From Hydractinia symbiolongicarpus (taxonomy: Eukaryota > Cnidaria > Hydrozoa > Anthoathecata > Hydractiniidae): DNA of 64,000 nt. How positions within the stretch are numbered: the first letter of the stretch is position 1; every line of letters starts with the position of its first letter. Both the position numbers and the translations under genes were made by a program. The notes beneath the pieces are model-generated. The model saw only the letters and a list, made by a program, of their open reading frames with translations, was not told the DNA's origin and made no database searches. The DNA lies in assembly GCF_029227915.1 (NCBI RefSeq), contig NC_079887.1, positions 19,279,650-19,343,649 on the forward strand, written 5' to 3'. Positions 12,301-22,122 of this stretch are shown piece by piece.

Positions 12301-15036
12301 GACCAATATTAACCTGCGCAAGCACGTGGAACTACGTGATTTACGTGTAAGGCTGTTATTAGGCATCAAAAGGCCATATTACTGCGTTTAGAGGACCATG
12401 CGCGTAGTTGACAGTGTTTTAAAGCCGTGACGCAACGGAAAACCACTTGGGACGTCGTAGTCCATTGAGAGTGGAAGGATTGGACCAATGGTAATCTGCG
12501 CAGGCACGTGGAGCCACTTGATTTACGTGTAAACCCTTTATTAGGCATCAAAAGGCCATATTACAGCGTTTGTAGGCCTGTTAGCGTAGTTAAGGGTGTT
12601 ATAAAGCCTCGGCGCAATGGAAGGCAACTTTGGACGTCGTAGTCCAATAGCAGTAGAAGGATTAGACCAATGGTAACCTGCTCAGGCACGTAGAACCAGG
12701 TGATTTACGTGTAAGGCCTTCATTAGGCGTCAAAAAGCCACATAACGGTCTTTAGAGGCCCGTGCGCGTAGTTGACGGTGTTTTAAAGCCATGGCGCAAC
12801 AAAAAATCACTTGGCACGTCAAAGTCCATTAAGAGTGGAAAGATTAGACTAATATTAACCTGCGCAGGCACGTGAAACTACGTGATTTACGTGTAAGGCT
12901 TTTATTAGGCATCAAAAGGCCATATTACAGCGTTTAGAGGCCCATGCGCGTAGTTAACGGTGTTTTAAAGCCTTGACGCAACAGAAAACCACTTGGGACG
13001 TCGTAGTCCATTGAGAGTGGAAAGATTAGACAATTGGTAACCAGCAAAGGCTCGTGGAACCACGTGACTTACGTGTAAGGCCTTCATTAGGTGGAAAAAA
13101 GCCATATTACAGCCTTTAGAGGCCGTACACGCAGTTGACGGTGTTATAAAGCCATGGCAATTTGGAAAAGGACTTGGGCCGTCGTAGTCCATTGAGAGTG
13201 GAAGGATTAGACCAATGGTAACCTGTGCAGGCACGTGGAACCACGTGATTTACGTGTAAGGCCATTATTAGGCGTGAAAAGGCCATATTACGGTCCTTCG
13301 AGGCTTGTTAGCTTAGGTGACAGTGTTACTAGGCCGTGGCGCAATGGAAAACGACTTGGAACGTCGTAGGCTATTCAGAACAGAAGGTCCAGATCCCGTG
13401 ATTTACGTGTAAGGTTTATATTAGGCATCAAAAGGCCATATTACAGCGGTTAGAGGCGTGTGCGCGTAGTTGACGGTGTTATAAGGCCATGGCGGAATGG
13501 GAAAGCCTTGGGATGTGGTAGTCCATTGAGAGAGGAAAGACTAAACCGATGGTAACCTACTCAGGCAACTGGAACAAGATGATTTACGTGTATGGCCTTT
13601 ATTAAGCATCAAAAGTCTTTTCTACAGCATTTAGAAGCCTCTACACGTAGTTGACGGTGTTATAAAGCCATGGCCCAATGCAAAAATACTTCGGACGTCG
13701 TAGTCCGTTGAGAGTTGAAAGATTAGACCAATTGTAACCTGTGTAGGCACGTGCAACCACGTGACATACGTGTAAGGCGTTTATTAGGCGCAAAAAGGCC
13801 ATTTTGCCGTCTTTGGTGGCCTTTTAGCGTAGTTGACGGTGTTATTAAGCCATGGCGCAATAGAACAGTCCTTGGGATGTGGTAGTCCCTTGAGAGTAAA
13901 AGGATTAGACCAATGGTAACCTGCGCAGGAATGTAGAACCACGTGATTTACGTGTAAGGCCTTTATTAGGCGTCAAAAGAACATACTACGGTCCTTCCAG
14001 GCCTGTTAGCGTAGTTGACGGTGTTATAAAGCCATGGGGCAATGCAAAGCCACTTCGGACGTCGTAGTCCATTAAGAGTGGAAGGATTAGACCAATGGTA
14101 ACCTGCGCAGGCACGTGAAACCACGTGATTTACGTGTAGGGATTTTATTAGGCGTCAAAAGGCCATATTACAGACTTTAGAGGCTTGATAGAGTAGTGAA
14201 CGATGTTATAAAGCCATGGCGCAATGGAAAACGACTTGGGACGTCGTAGACCATTAGGAGTGGAAGGATTAGACCAATGGTAACACACGCAGGCACGTCG
14301 AACCACGTGATTTACGTGAAAGGCCTTTATTAGGCGTCAAAAGGCCATATTACGGTCTTCAGAGGCCCGTGCGCGTAGTTGACGGTGTTATAAAGCCATG
14401 GCGGAATGGATATGGCCTTGGGATGTGGTAGTCCATTCAGAAAGGAAGGATTAGACCAATGGTAACCTGCATAGGCACGTGGAACCACGTGATTTACGTG
14501 TAAGGCCTTAATTAGGCGTCAAAATGCCACATTACTGTCTTTAGAGGCCCGTGCGCCTAGCTGACGGTGTTTTAAAGCCATGGCGCAACAGAAAATCACT
14601 TGGGACGTCGAAGTCCATTGAGAGTCGAAAGATTAGACCAATGGTAACCTGCGCAAGCACGTGGAACCACTGATTTACGTGTAAGGCCTTTATTAGGCGT
14701 CAAAAGGCTGTATTACGGTCTTTAGAGGCCCGTGCGCCTATCTGTGTTTTAAAGACATGGCGTAACGGAAAACCACTTGGGACGACGAAGTCCATTGAGA
14801 GTGGAAAGATTAGACCAATGGTGACTAGCAAAGGGTCGTGGAACCACGTGATTTACGCGTAAGGCCTTTATTGGGTGGAAAAAGGCCATATTACAGCCTT
14901 TATAGACCGTACACGTAGTTGACGGTGTTATAAAGCCATGGCGATTTGGAAAAGGACTTGGGTTGTCGTAGTCCATTCAGAGTGGATGGGTTAGACCAAT
15001 GGTAACCTGCGCAAGCACGTGGAATCACGTGATTTA
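1..15036. repeat. 182-bp satellite array, about 82 monomers
   Basis: The opening segment of the monomer recurs at 1, 183, 365, 547, 729, 911, 1093 and 1275, so the period is exactly 182 bp at the start. Monomers differ by point changes and a few are truncated, for example near 4400 and 13385. Each monomer is CpG-rich and carries the near-palindrome CACGTGGAACCACGTG or close variants, a GACGTC site and a GGCCTTT/AAAGGCC-type internal inverted repeat. Short minus-strand reading frames recur but shift phase and are not genes. The array ends abruptly at about 15036, inside a Polinton capsid gene. The length is in the range of centromeric or pericentromeric satellites of many animals, but function cannot be inferred from sequence alone. 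Confidence 0.97.
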
Positions 15037-16164
15037 GCATATGTCATTATCCCGTATAGTCTAAAGCTCCTATTTGATCTGACGCTCACAGGGACTAACA
15101 CGACAAGAACCATCGTCAGCAATATAGGAAAAAGTCTGGTGAGGAACCTACGCATTACCCTATATAATAAAGAGGTTCAAAATATAAGCCACTACAACGT
15201 CCTGGCATTGTACCGAGATCTTTGGCTATCCAAGTTTGAGCGCAACAATAACCATATATTAGAGGGTATTAACCCTAATGACGGCACAATCAGAGCCCTA
15301 CAGGTCAAGGCAACCGGTCATGTCGGGATGGATGACGAGAAAGCCCTCGTTAAAGCCTATGTCAACACCTTTTGTATACCCATTGGAAAGATGTTTGAGC
15401 TGATACGAGATTTGCCTTTGTACCTGGCAGGCCTGTACGACTGGCTGCAATTCATTATAAACTTTGCGCCCTACAGCGATGTCATCAAGGATGCAGGGAC
15501 GGCAGCCGCGGGGAGCACGAGAGCCAAGTCGGCTGACTCTGCGTATAAAATTAGTAATATCAGACTTGAATTTGATAAAATTACTAATTAAGGCCTAGCA
15601 AGCGCAATGATGTCCCGATGTTTGAGACTTGCCCTACCCTTTGAAAGGGTACTTAGAATGAAGGTGCTTACTATGAAAAAGGCTGATACCAGTTACAATC
15701 TCCAGATTGATAGCCCATCAAAATCGTTCAAGGGCGTACTGCTACTATTTTTAGACCCAGGAAAAGTGAAACCCTATGCCGGCGTTAACGAAACGTTTTA
15801 CAACCCCAAAATCGAGAAGATTGGTGTGACGGTGGAAGGGGAACCTAATGAATTGTACTCTCGCGCCTTGCTTCCCAAGGATCATCTGGAACAGATCGTC
15901 AATATCTTTGGCAGACGCGGGAACTCGAACGTGACCATCGGACAGTTTTTCAACGTGCGATACGCGCTCTTCATCGACTTCCGGAGCTCCCCCGATGAGA
16001 TACTATATGGTAGTTGTAGACCACTACAGCGACTGAGTGATGGTATAACCCTGCATATCACCAAAGAAGCCGACGGGACCGGTGAGTTCAAATGTTATGT
16101 GTATCTCTTACAGGATGCGCAGCTGAATATTTTGGATGGTAGATTGGACCGTGTGGAGTATTAA
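15037..16164 (+). pseudogene. Polinton major capsid protein (double jelly-roll), 5'-truncated with in-frame stop
   Basis: Two same-frame halves, 15037-15588 and 15592-16164, are separated by a TAA at 15589-15591. The first half reads in from the satellite without a native start and contains the first beta-sandwich features, including IPIGKMFELIRDLPLYL and a closing strand ending SNIRLEFDKI. The second half contains FKGVLLLFLDPG and the closing segments LFIDFRSS and LQDAQLNIL typical of the second jelly roll. The family forms the hexameric capsid of Polinton/adintovirus-like particles. The missing N-terminus has a counterpart at 31523-31737 in element B. The stop is a single lesion in an otherwise well preserved frame, suggesting recent inactivation or a sequencing error. 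The capsid assignment rests on motif order and position, not on a search. Confidence 0.85.
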
Positions 16165-16210
16165 ATGACCACAACTCGTTCTTGCCCTAGGAGGACAAAC
16201 ACGAGTTAAT

Positions 16211-17084
16211 GTGGAAGGAACCAAGAGATGCTCAAAATGTAAGCAGTTTTTATCTTTGGACAAGTTTAGGATCAAGGGGAATGGTCAACCGACAAAAATG
16301 TGTATAAAATGCCTGAACGTAGCCAGGACGCCAGAGAAACGTGCAATATGCCCCCATCAAAGGCAGAGGGCATATTGTAAAGAGTGTGGGGAGAGCGGGA
16401 TTTGCCCCCATTCAAGGCGGATGGATCAGTGTAAAGAATGTGGGGTAATTCAGATTTGCCCTCATGATAAATTAAAGTATCGCTGCAGGTACTGCAAGGG
16501 AAGTCAAATATGCCCCCATCAAAGGGTGAGATCCAGCTGTAGGGACTGCAGGGGTGGAAGCATATGTGACCATCAAAGGGAGAGATTCAAGTGCAAAGAC
16601 TGTGGGGGTGGAAGCATATGTGACCATCAAAGGGAGAGGACAAGGTGCAAAGAGTGTGCGAGTGGACGCGTCTGCCACCATCAAAGAATAAGATCATTAT
16701 GCAGATTGTAGAGGTGGAAGCATTTACTGGCATGAAAAACAAAGGCGATATTGTGTAATTTGCGACCCCTTCGGGCATCTGGCTGGTGCCGTAGGAAACC
16801 AAACCCGCTATGCCCTGAAGGGAAACAAGGAGCTCAGCTCCAGGGAGTATCGTTGGTGTGATATGGCTACACTGATGGCCCATATCGAAGCACAGTTTTC
16901 TGAGGGGATGACATGGAACAACCATGGGGAGTGGCATATTGATCATAAAATGCCAATTAAATATCGGGAAAATGGGGCATCCCCATCGCTTGCTGAGATA
17001 GCGAAAAGGCTTCACTACACCAATACGCAACCTATGTGGGCAAGTGAAAATATATCCAAGGGCAACCGTTTCGTCTCAGAATAA
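16211..17084 (+). pseudogene. Zinc-knuckle repeat protein with C-terminal HNH nuclease, one frameshift
   Basis: The N-terminus has a CxxC...CxxC module (CSKCKQFLSLDKFRIKG, then CIKC). It is followed by about eight repeats of roughly 20 residues with the pattern CxHxxxxxxxCxxC, such as ICPHQRQRAYCKEC and ICDHQRERFKCKDC. The frame then breaks near 16695-16700: the repeat pattern continues in the +1 frame (position 16698 onward, HEKQRRYCVIC). That frame runs to the C-terminal HNH core around WHIDHKMPIKY, followed by LHYTNTQPMWASENISKGN. This HNH tail is common in phage and large-virus endonucleases; repeated C-H-C-C knuckles are known in some giant-virus proteins. The reaction would be DNA cleavage, with the repeats probably binding nucleic acid. 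No in-frame ATG is clear; an out-of-frame ATG is at 16209. It follows the capsid gene by about 45 bp. Confidence 0.7.
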
Positions 17085-17085
17085 A

Positions 17086-17484
17086 ATGGCTACTCTTATG
17101 ATTATGGCGGGGCGGCGCGCTAATAAACGCCCTTGCATTCAGCAAAATTAATTATCTATTCAGCAAGCTATCGGGGCATGGTGAGACGGAGCGCAGGCGT
17201 CACGATGAGGCCGTTGAAAAGCTCAATACAGCCCAGGCCCAATGGATCAGGGATAGACAGAAAAAACTCGACTGGTTTAATACCCAGCGGGAGAAACAAA
17301 AAAAAGCCGGCAGAAGCCTAAAAGAATTGGACGACGGTATGTATAAATTTTATATCGTCTCGGACAAAAAAGCTCCGCAATTGAAGGATTTTTACACGCC
17401 TTCAAAACCCAACAGGATGGTGAACTCACGTTCATCCTTGGCTCCCTATTCCTGCTAGGCTTCTTTGCCTACAAGTATATGTAA
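17086..17484 (+). pseudogene. Small coiled-coil membrane protein, two frameshifts
   Basis: An ATG at 17086 follows the HNH gene stop by one base, in the context AATAAAATG. The reading frame shifts near a G-rich run at about 17108, then encodes a charged helical segment (SGHGETERRRHDEAVEKLN and further K/E/Q-rich residues), and shifts again near a T-run at about 17395. The last segment, from 17401 to a TAA at 17482-17484, reads ELTFILGSLFLLGFFAYKYM, a clear C-terminal transmembrane helix. The layout of a coiled coil followed by a tail anchor suggests a virion or membrane-associated protein, but I do not recognise a named function. Both shifts are at homopolymer-like sites, so sequencing error is possible. 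Confidence 0.6.
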
Positions 17485-17517
17485 CAACATGTGTTTTTCT
17501 GACGTATAATAAAAGAC

Positions 17518-18525
17518 ATGTCAGAAAAATCATCACATATCATTACAGAGGAGAGGCAGAAAAGCTGAGCAATATCTACTATACCCCGGAACATCTGTGG
17601 ACTTGCCGCAAAGCTATCGGGTTACAAGATGCAGAGGCCGGCCTATCCAAAAAGAAGGTAATACATTGGCTTAGTAGGCAACTCTTGGCTACGACACATT
17701 CGAGGTCCAAAACGTATTAACTACCCCCATTTTACCATTACAACACCGAATGAGATGCATCAATTCGATCTACTGTACATGCCGCATGACAAACTATATG
17801 GCAATACGTACAAGTACATCCTGACAGGTATTGACGTGGCCTCGCGTTACAAAGTAGCAAGACCCCTGCGAACAAAGAAATCCGGCAAGGTCGCCCACAT
17901 GAACAAGGACATCTACAAAGCCGGACCTTTACACTACTCTAAAACTTTTCAGTGCGATAATGGTTTTGAGTTCAAAGCAGATGTGAGCAAGCTCCTGGAA
18001 GGTAAGGGTGTTGAGATCAAGAGGGCTACCACCAAATATCACCATACATTCACGGCCTTTGTAGAGTCCTACAACAAGGTCCTTGCAGAAAGATTATTCA
18101 AGCCCCAGGATGCCAAGGAGTTAGCATCCTATGGGACTAGTACCACCTGGGTCAAGCACCTGTATACCATCGTCAAACGTCTTAATAATACCAAGACTAC
18201 CATGATCGGCGTGAAGCCTAACAAAGCCATCAAACTCGATGAGGTATCGCTCGCGAAAAGCGAGGAATATCCCGAAGAGAAATCCCTACCCGAGGATGGT
18301 TTATACTTGTACCTCCTGCAACCCGGGGAAGAGCATGTTGATGCGAAACGACGTGCAACCGATGCCTGGTGGAGTAGAAATATGTATAGGCTGGATCGCA
18401 TTTTGATGGGTAGTCGCATGCTATATTATTTGAAAGATGGTCCTGAAAGAGGCTTCGTCTCGCAAAAATTGATGCTTATTCCCGAAGACGTTGCAGTGCC
18501 TCCAGAACATGTGAAGGAATGGTGA
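17518..18525 (+). pseudogene. Polinton retroviral-type (DDE) integrase
   Basis: The intact frame from 17755 to 18525 encodes the catalytic core and C-terminal region. The DDE triad is visible as the Asp in HQFDLLYMP, the Asp in QCDNGFEF and the Glu in FVESYNKVLAERLF. The C-terminal segment contains WWSRNMYRLDRI and YYLKDGPERGFV, matching the post-core SH3/chromo-like region of Polinton integrases. The N-terminal part lies in other frames: 17565 onward reads IYYTPEHLWTCRKAIGL, then shifts near 17675 into the core frame. An ATG at 17518 is preceded by AATAAAAGAC and is the probable start. The enzyme inserts the linear element DNA and creates the target duplication. The core is unbroken but the N-terminal domain has at least two shifts. 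Confidence 0.85.
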
Positions 18526-18618
18526 TAGGAATCGAGCTTTACCAAGGGGTACGTAGCACCCCACCTATTTTTGCATACAATTTTCACTATCCGCAAGAGT
18601 AGTAAAAATTGTGTCTGC

Positions 18619-19353
18619 TTACGACATATCAATATCGAACATACCTTCGAATAGTTCCCGCGTATCATCGTCGGGCAACGTGAAATGGTTGAGGTAACAA
18701 TTATCGCTACCAAGACGATCGTCTCTGAATCGACACCAAGCATGTACGGCATTCGGGTCGTTACATTCCGGTTTCCTCACCGTCATGTCGGGATACATTG
18801 CTTTTAATATATTTAGTCTTGTGCTGAGCTCCCTGCGTTGGCATCGTATCATATAATGCTCATGTATGCCCTTTTTTCCATGCTCATGGGGGTCGTTTTT
18901 ATCAACCACACATAGTACGGTATCATATTGATGACAACGTGGTAGTTCCGAGTTGTCTTGCCTAAGGTCATCAAGATCGTCCTCGAGTATAGCGATGGAA
19001 ATATCCCTTTCTTCGATTGTTGCAGTAAGCTTTTTGATTTCTCTGGGCAGCACCTCTTCCACGACCCATTCCAAAAAGGGTTCCGCATTAGGTTGACCAC
19101 ATCTCAACAGAAAGCAATAGAGGCAGGGCTCGGTCAGCAAAATCGTGTTTGGTTGGGTGTACTCAGATCTGATTACACCTAATCGCATTTTATACTTGGT
19201 GGGAACATATCGCTGAATGGCTTGTACCCCAGCCCTTCGTTTATATCCTGCGGCTCCCCAAACATCGGATGCTACAATACATTAGCCTTTATCCCGAACA
19301 TAAAATGATCGGACTTGTTTTCCTTGGAAATAATCAATCGTTGCAAGAAACAT
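18619..19353 (-). pseudogene. Bro-N domain protein, one in-frame stop
   Basis: Reading down from an ATG at 19353 (context AATAAAAAAGATG), one frame runs to 18619, broken only by TAA at 19284-19282. Before the stop is FQGKQVRSFYVRDKG; after it comes DVWGAAGYKRRAGVQAIQRY, then TEPCLYCFLLRCGQPNAEPF followed by WVVEEVLP. This is the order of motifs in Bro-N (BRO/antirepressor-like) DNA-binding domains. A coiled coil follows (IKKLTATIEERDISIAILED), then a conserved C-terminal domain with DPNAVHAWCRFRDD and FTLPDDDTRELFEG. Bro-N proteins occur in baculoviruses, large DNA viruses and phages and usually act in regulation; the exact role here is not known. It converges with the integrase gene. Confidence 0.7.
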
Positions 19354-19399
19354 CTTTTTTATTATATCGATCCCCAGCCGGAGGATTTCATCTTGCTCA

Positions 19400-19986
19400 C
19401 TCCAAAATTTTCCAATTCCTAGGGTGCTCGAGCCTTACATAAACAGGCATGTTTGGACCTCTTTAATTCGGTCTTTATCTCCGACCAGTCAGGGATCAAA
19501 TTGGTCTCCTCATCAATTAATCACATGTCGCTACGCTCGTGGCGATACCATAAAAACAGGGTTTTTTCTGTCTCCGCAAATTCTTTGGTAATGCCGTATA
19601 AGATTGCGTGAGTAGCGACAGGCTATGTTTACGATGCCTTCCCGAAATAGCCAGCTCAAGCAAGGGCTGCCTTTTTTATCGAGGCTTTCGTCGGATATCA
19701 TGTCATCAACCACAAACAACGTGTTCTCTCCCGCCAGCAATTAGGACAGTTTTTGGATCCATTCGAAAAGTTGGTCCCTGGGATATATAAGGAACACGTA
19801 GTCGTCACGCCATAGCGATGCCCTCTCTAAATAGGTACTGTTCCACCGTAGGGTAGGGCAAAGTATCACTATATTGTGATAGTGTCCCCTATACTCATGC
19901 TGAAGCAGATCCAAAACACGTTGTGTCTTGCCGCAAGACGTCGGACCTGTAAATATTGCTGTATGTGGATCTCTTACGACATCCAT
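19400..19986 (-). pseudogene. A32-like genome-packaging ATPase (FtsK/HerA superfamily)
   Basis: From an ATG at 19986 the frame reads AIFTGPTSCGKTQRVLDLL, a Walker A motif, then runs to a TAA at 19743-19741 and continues in the same frame through NTLFVVDDMISDE, a Walker B motif. A frameshift near 19640-19660 moves the conserved sensor region (SLLTQSYTALPKNLRRQ) into another frame. The C-terminal part (LIDEETNLIPDWSEIKTELK, then RSKHACL) is in a third frame with TGA and TAG stops. The family pumps genome DNA into the capsid using ATP. The start is three bases after the TAG of the upstream gene, and shares TAAATG with other starts here. At least three lesions make it inactive. The 3' limit is approximate. 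Confidence 0.85.
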
Positions 19987-19989
19987 TTA

Positions 19990-20511
19990 CTAATAGTTGC
20001 TCCACTTTCGATTATGAAATTTTGGGTACAGGGCACCACAGCCCAAACATATAAATATACCCCCGTGGTTATTCACCAAGGACCCCCAACAGGCAGGGCA
20101 GAGCTTAGTCCCCCGGGCCTTGTATTCGAGGGGTGGTGGAGTATACCTTAATTTACCTTGCAGGCATCGCAATGCGTTGCGATACCTTTCAACGAGCCTT
20201 GCCTTCTCGGGGCTATCCCCAATAAGTTCGATATATTTGGGTATAATGTTATATGTGAGTAGATCATACAGGATTAGGTAGTTTTCATCCTGTTGAACAC
20301 CTCCAATTTCCCTATCAATGGCAAGGGGGTCTATTTCAACGTTTTCAATGACCCTATTTTTGGGAGTCGCCAGCCTTTTTTTGGCTTTATCAAGGCAGTC
20401 TATGCAACTTTTCGTTCGGCTCTTACCCCTAATTTTAAACTTGTGTATGGGTATTAGATTTTTACATACGCGGCGATATTTAATGTCCATTCTATTGTTT
20501 CTGGTAGCCAT
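19990..20511 (-). CDS. Zinc-binding protein with C-terminal zinc-ribbon-like motif, function unknown
   Basis: The frame is open over 173 codons. The N-terminus has KYRRVCKNLIPIHKFKIRGK then CIDCL, closely resembling the first zinc module of the HNH gene at 16211 (KFRIKG...CIKCL). The C-terminus has LCPACWGSLVNNHGGIFICL then GCG, which looks like a CxxC...CxxC zinc ribbon. The middle is helical and charged with no domain I recognise. The position directly upstream of the packaging ATPase, with a 3-bp gap, suggests co-expression. A zinc-ribbon late transcription factor of the VLTF3 type is one possibility because these occur in related viruses, but I cannot show it. This is one of the few unbroken genes in element A. 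Confidence 0.5.
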   Translation of the reverse strand: MATRNNRMDIKYRRVCKNLIPIHKFKIRGKSRTKSCIDCLDKAKKRLATPKNRVIENVEIDPLAIDREIGGVQQDENYLILYDLLTYNIIPKYIELIGDSPEKARLVERYRNALRCLQGKLRYTPPPLEYKARGTKLCPACWGSLVNNHGGIFICLGCGALYPKFHNRKWSNY

Positions 20512-20529
20512 TCCGAGACATATTTTAGC

Positions 20530-20848
20530 TTACAGCATCTGATTCCCGGATGTTATAGCATACTGTGCCCGTCGTAATGCAATTGTGACGTCAGCAAGTG
20601 TCGGGGAATTAAAAGTTTCATCGTATCTGAAGCGTACCCTAGTATTCACATGTCTTTCATAATTCTCCCAGGTATACCCCTCATTAAATTGGGCTTGAAT
20701 ATGATCATCTTGTAGGAGAATTATTAATTTATATAGATGCGACGTTTCGTCGTACCTTTTGATACCCTCCCAAGATCAAGATGTTTTTGTAAGTTGCCCT
20801 TGGTAGGGATTTTAAACATTTAAAACACTGCCTGGCCTCCTCTTCCAT
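20530..20848 (-). pseudogene. Small unknown protein, one frameshift
   Basis: An ATG at 20848 opens a frame reading EEEARQCFKCLKSLPRATYK, including one CxxC, that ends within about 40 codons. A second frame continues from about 20745 with DETSHLYKLIILLQDDHIQ, then YTWENYERHVNTRVRFRYDE and ALRRAQYAITSGNQ, to a TAA at 20532-20530. The two parts fit a single gene of about 105 codons disrupted by one indel. I do not recognise the family. A perfect hairpin (20850-20880) lies immediately upstream of the start. Confidence 0.4.
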
Positions 20849-20849
20849 T

Positions 20850-20880
20850 ATTTCTATTTACCCCAGGGGTAAATAGAAAT
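20850..20880. promoter_or_regulatory. Perfect 15-bp inverted repeat with one-base spacer between two minus-strand genes
   Basis: The arm ATTTCTATTTACCCC (20850-20864) is followed by one base and its exact reverse complement (20866-20880). It sits between the stop of the gene at 20894-21145 and the start of the gene at 20848. It could be a transcript 3' hairpin, an operator or a replication structure; the sequence does not decide. Confidence 0.7.
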
Positions 20881-20893
20881 TTCACTGGACGGT

Positions 20894-21145
20894 CTATTTT
20901 TGTTTAGGCACGATGCTTGCGGGTAGCCATCCTTTGGATACTGCCATTTCACGACTTGCTCTCCCTGCTAAAAAATAAGCAACCATCTTGAGGACGTCTT
21001 CGGTGTCCATTTTTGTAGATGGCCTTGTTATGCCCAGGAACTTTTTACCTGCCATGGCATACGCAAAGGTGAAACTAAGGTCTACCACTGTCTCATATAG
21101 CATGTCCAAAGTCTCCTTTTCCTTCGGTGTTACGTTACTTGCCAT
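20894..21145 (-). CDS. Small helical protein, unknown
   Basis: An open frame of 83 codons starts at an ATG preceded by AATAAA (AATAAAATG). It is predicted to be largely alpha-helical from its composition, for example TLDMLYETVVDLSFTFAYAM and EDVLKMVAYFLAGRASREM, with a short basic C-terminus. No cysteine clusters, signal peptide or catalytic motif is visible. It lies in the minus-strand cluster downstream of the Arg-rich membrane protein gene and is unbroken. The family is not recognised. Confidence 0.5.
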   Translation of the reverse strand: MASNVTPKEKETLDMLYETVVDLSFTFAYAMAGKKFLGITRPSTKMDTEDVLKMVAYFLAGRASREMAVSKGWLPASIVPKQK

Positions 21146-21172
21146 TTTATTAGGTGTTAGTTTTTAGCAAAA

Positions 21173-21523
21173 TTATTGCATCTTGAAGATGTCAATCTGA
21201 GGCTTGATTTTGTCCTGTTTCCTCTGTTGGGACTCCGGTGCGGGGTTTTCGGGTTTGTTTTTACCCCTGCCAAACATATAGCAGACGCCTACCCCCACAG
21301 CAATCACGGCTATCGCTCCATCTCCATATATGTGAACCAACTGTATAGAACTATCCCCAGAAGAGGCTTTGAATGCAGGCTCTACACTACCCTCTTGTTG
21401 TTTCATTCCTTCCTTCCTCTTCTTTATGAGTGCCGCCAACTTGTGTCCCTGTGCAACTCTTCCTGGATGCTTTGGGGGCTTTGTAATGACTCTCTCTTCT
21501 TGTTTTTGTTCTTCTTCACTCAT
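21173..21523 (-). CDS. Small basic membrane protein with one transmembrane helix
   Basis: The preferred ATG at 21523 has the context AATAAAATG shared by neighbouring genes. The protein begins SEEEQKQEERVITKPPKHP, continues with a basic segment (GHKLAALIKKRKEGMKQQ), then a hydrophobic helix around GAIAVIAVGVGVCYMFG, and ends with a charged lysine/glutamine-rich tail. The frame is open upstream to 21622 and would add an extremely arginine-rich stretch (GRGRRRRIRRRRRHY) reminiscent of viral protamine-like core proteins. Whether that is a separate small gene or an extension cannot be told. A virion membrane or core role is only a guess. Confidence 0.5.
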   Translation of the reverse strand: MSEEEQKQEERVITKPPKHPGRVAQGHKLAALIKKRKEGMKQQEGSVEPAFKASSGDSSIQLVHIYGDGAIAVIAVGVGVCYMFGRGKNKPENPAPESQQRKQDKIKPQIDIFKMQ

Positions 21524-21656
21524 TTTATTGTTATAGTGACGTCTCCTCCGTCGTATCCGCCTCCTTCTTCCCCGCCCCATCCTCTTTTTTGGTACTGATA
21601 TGTCGGGCCGTATGCCCAACAATTAAAATAGGCCCAAGATATTTGCCGAATGTAAG

Positions 21657-22031
21657 TTAGACCAGTATGCCCAATTCCGCGAAGGAGTCTTTAATAATAG
21701 GGTCATTGATATCATTTTTTAGGGCCTCAACGCTATCCAAATTTACAAAATTGTTAACCAGGTTGGCATATAGGGAGACGGCATGGGTAGCTAGCGCCCT
21801 TGACGTCTTCTCCCCTTTCTCTTGAAGCTCACGTTGTACGTACTCGGTATGTACCTTTTCTACCACCTCATCGGGGGCCTTGTCAATGAACGCTTTTGTA
21901 CATTTCCTCGGTAGCAGATGTCCTTTGCCCTCACGCAGAGCCTCCTTTAAAATTTGGCGTTTATCGATGCGCTTTTCGATATTTTAATATTCTGCAGAGG
22001 CATTGTCGAATACTTGTGCAATGTCTGACAT
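21657..22031 (-). pseudogene. Small helical protein, one in-frame stop
   Basis: The ATG at 22031 (context AATAAAGATG, with TATATA about 25-35 bases further upstream) opens a 124-codon frame, interrupted only by TAA at 21986-21984, fifteen codons in. After the stop the frame reads KRIDKRQILKEALREGKG, later APDEVVEKVHTEYVQRELQE and SVEALKNDINDPIIKDSFAE. It appears all-helical with no motif I can name. Since the rest of the frame is intact, the single stop may be recent. Confidence 0.5.
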
Positions 22032-22122
22032 CTTTATTAGTAGTCGTTTATAACGAAAAAGTATATAAGCAATCATGACATACGGTAGTATTACGGCATT
22101 ACACAAACATGCCTCCATTTAG

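Noticed and set aside
244-14976. Recurring 60-90 codon minus-strand reading frames in the satellite
   Set aside because: They track the 182-bp repeat, change frame between monomers (182 is not a multiple of 3) and have no start context or protein-like composition.
1-15036. CRISPR-like or telomeric array
   Set aside because: The whole monomer repeats with no unique spacers and there is no short telomere unit. No CENP-B box was seen either.
17755-18525. Integrase as part of an LTR retrotransposon or endogenous retrovirus
   Set aside because: No adjacent reverse transcriptase, protease or gag. The neighbours are capsid, ATPase and PolB, and the C-terminal region fits Polinton integrases.
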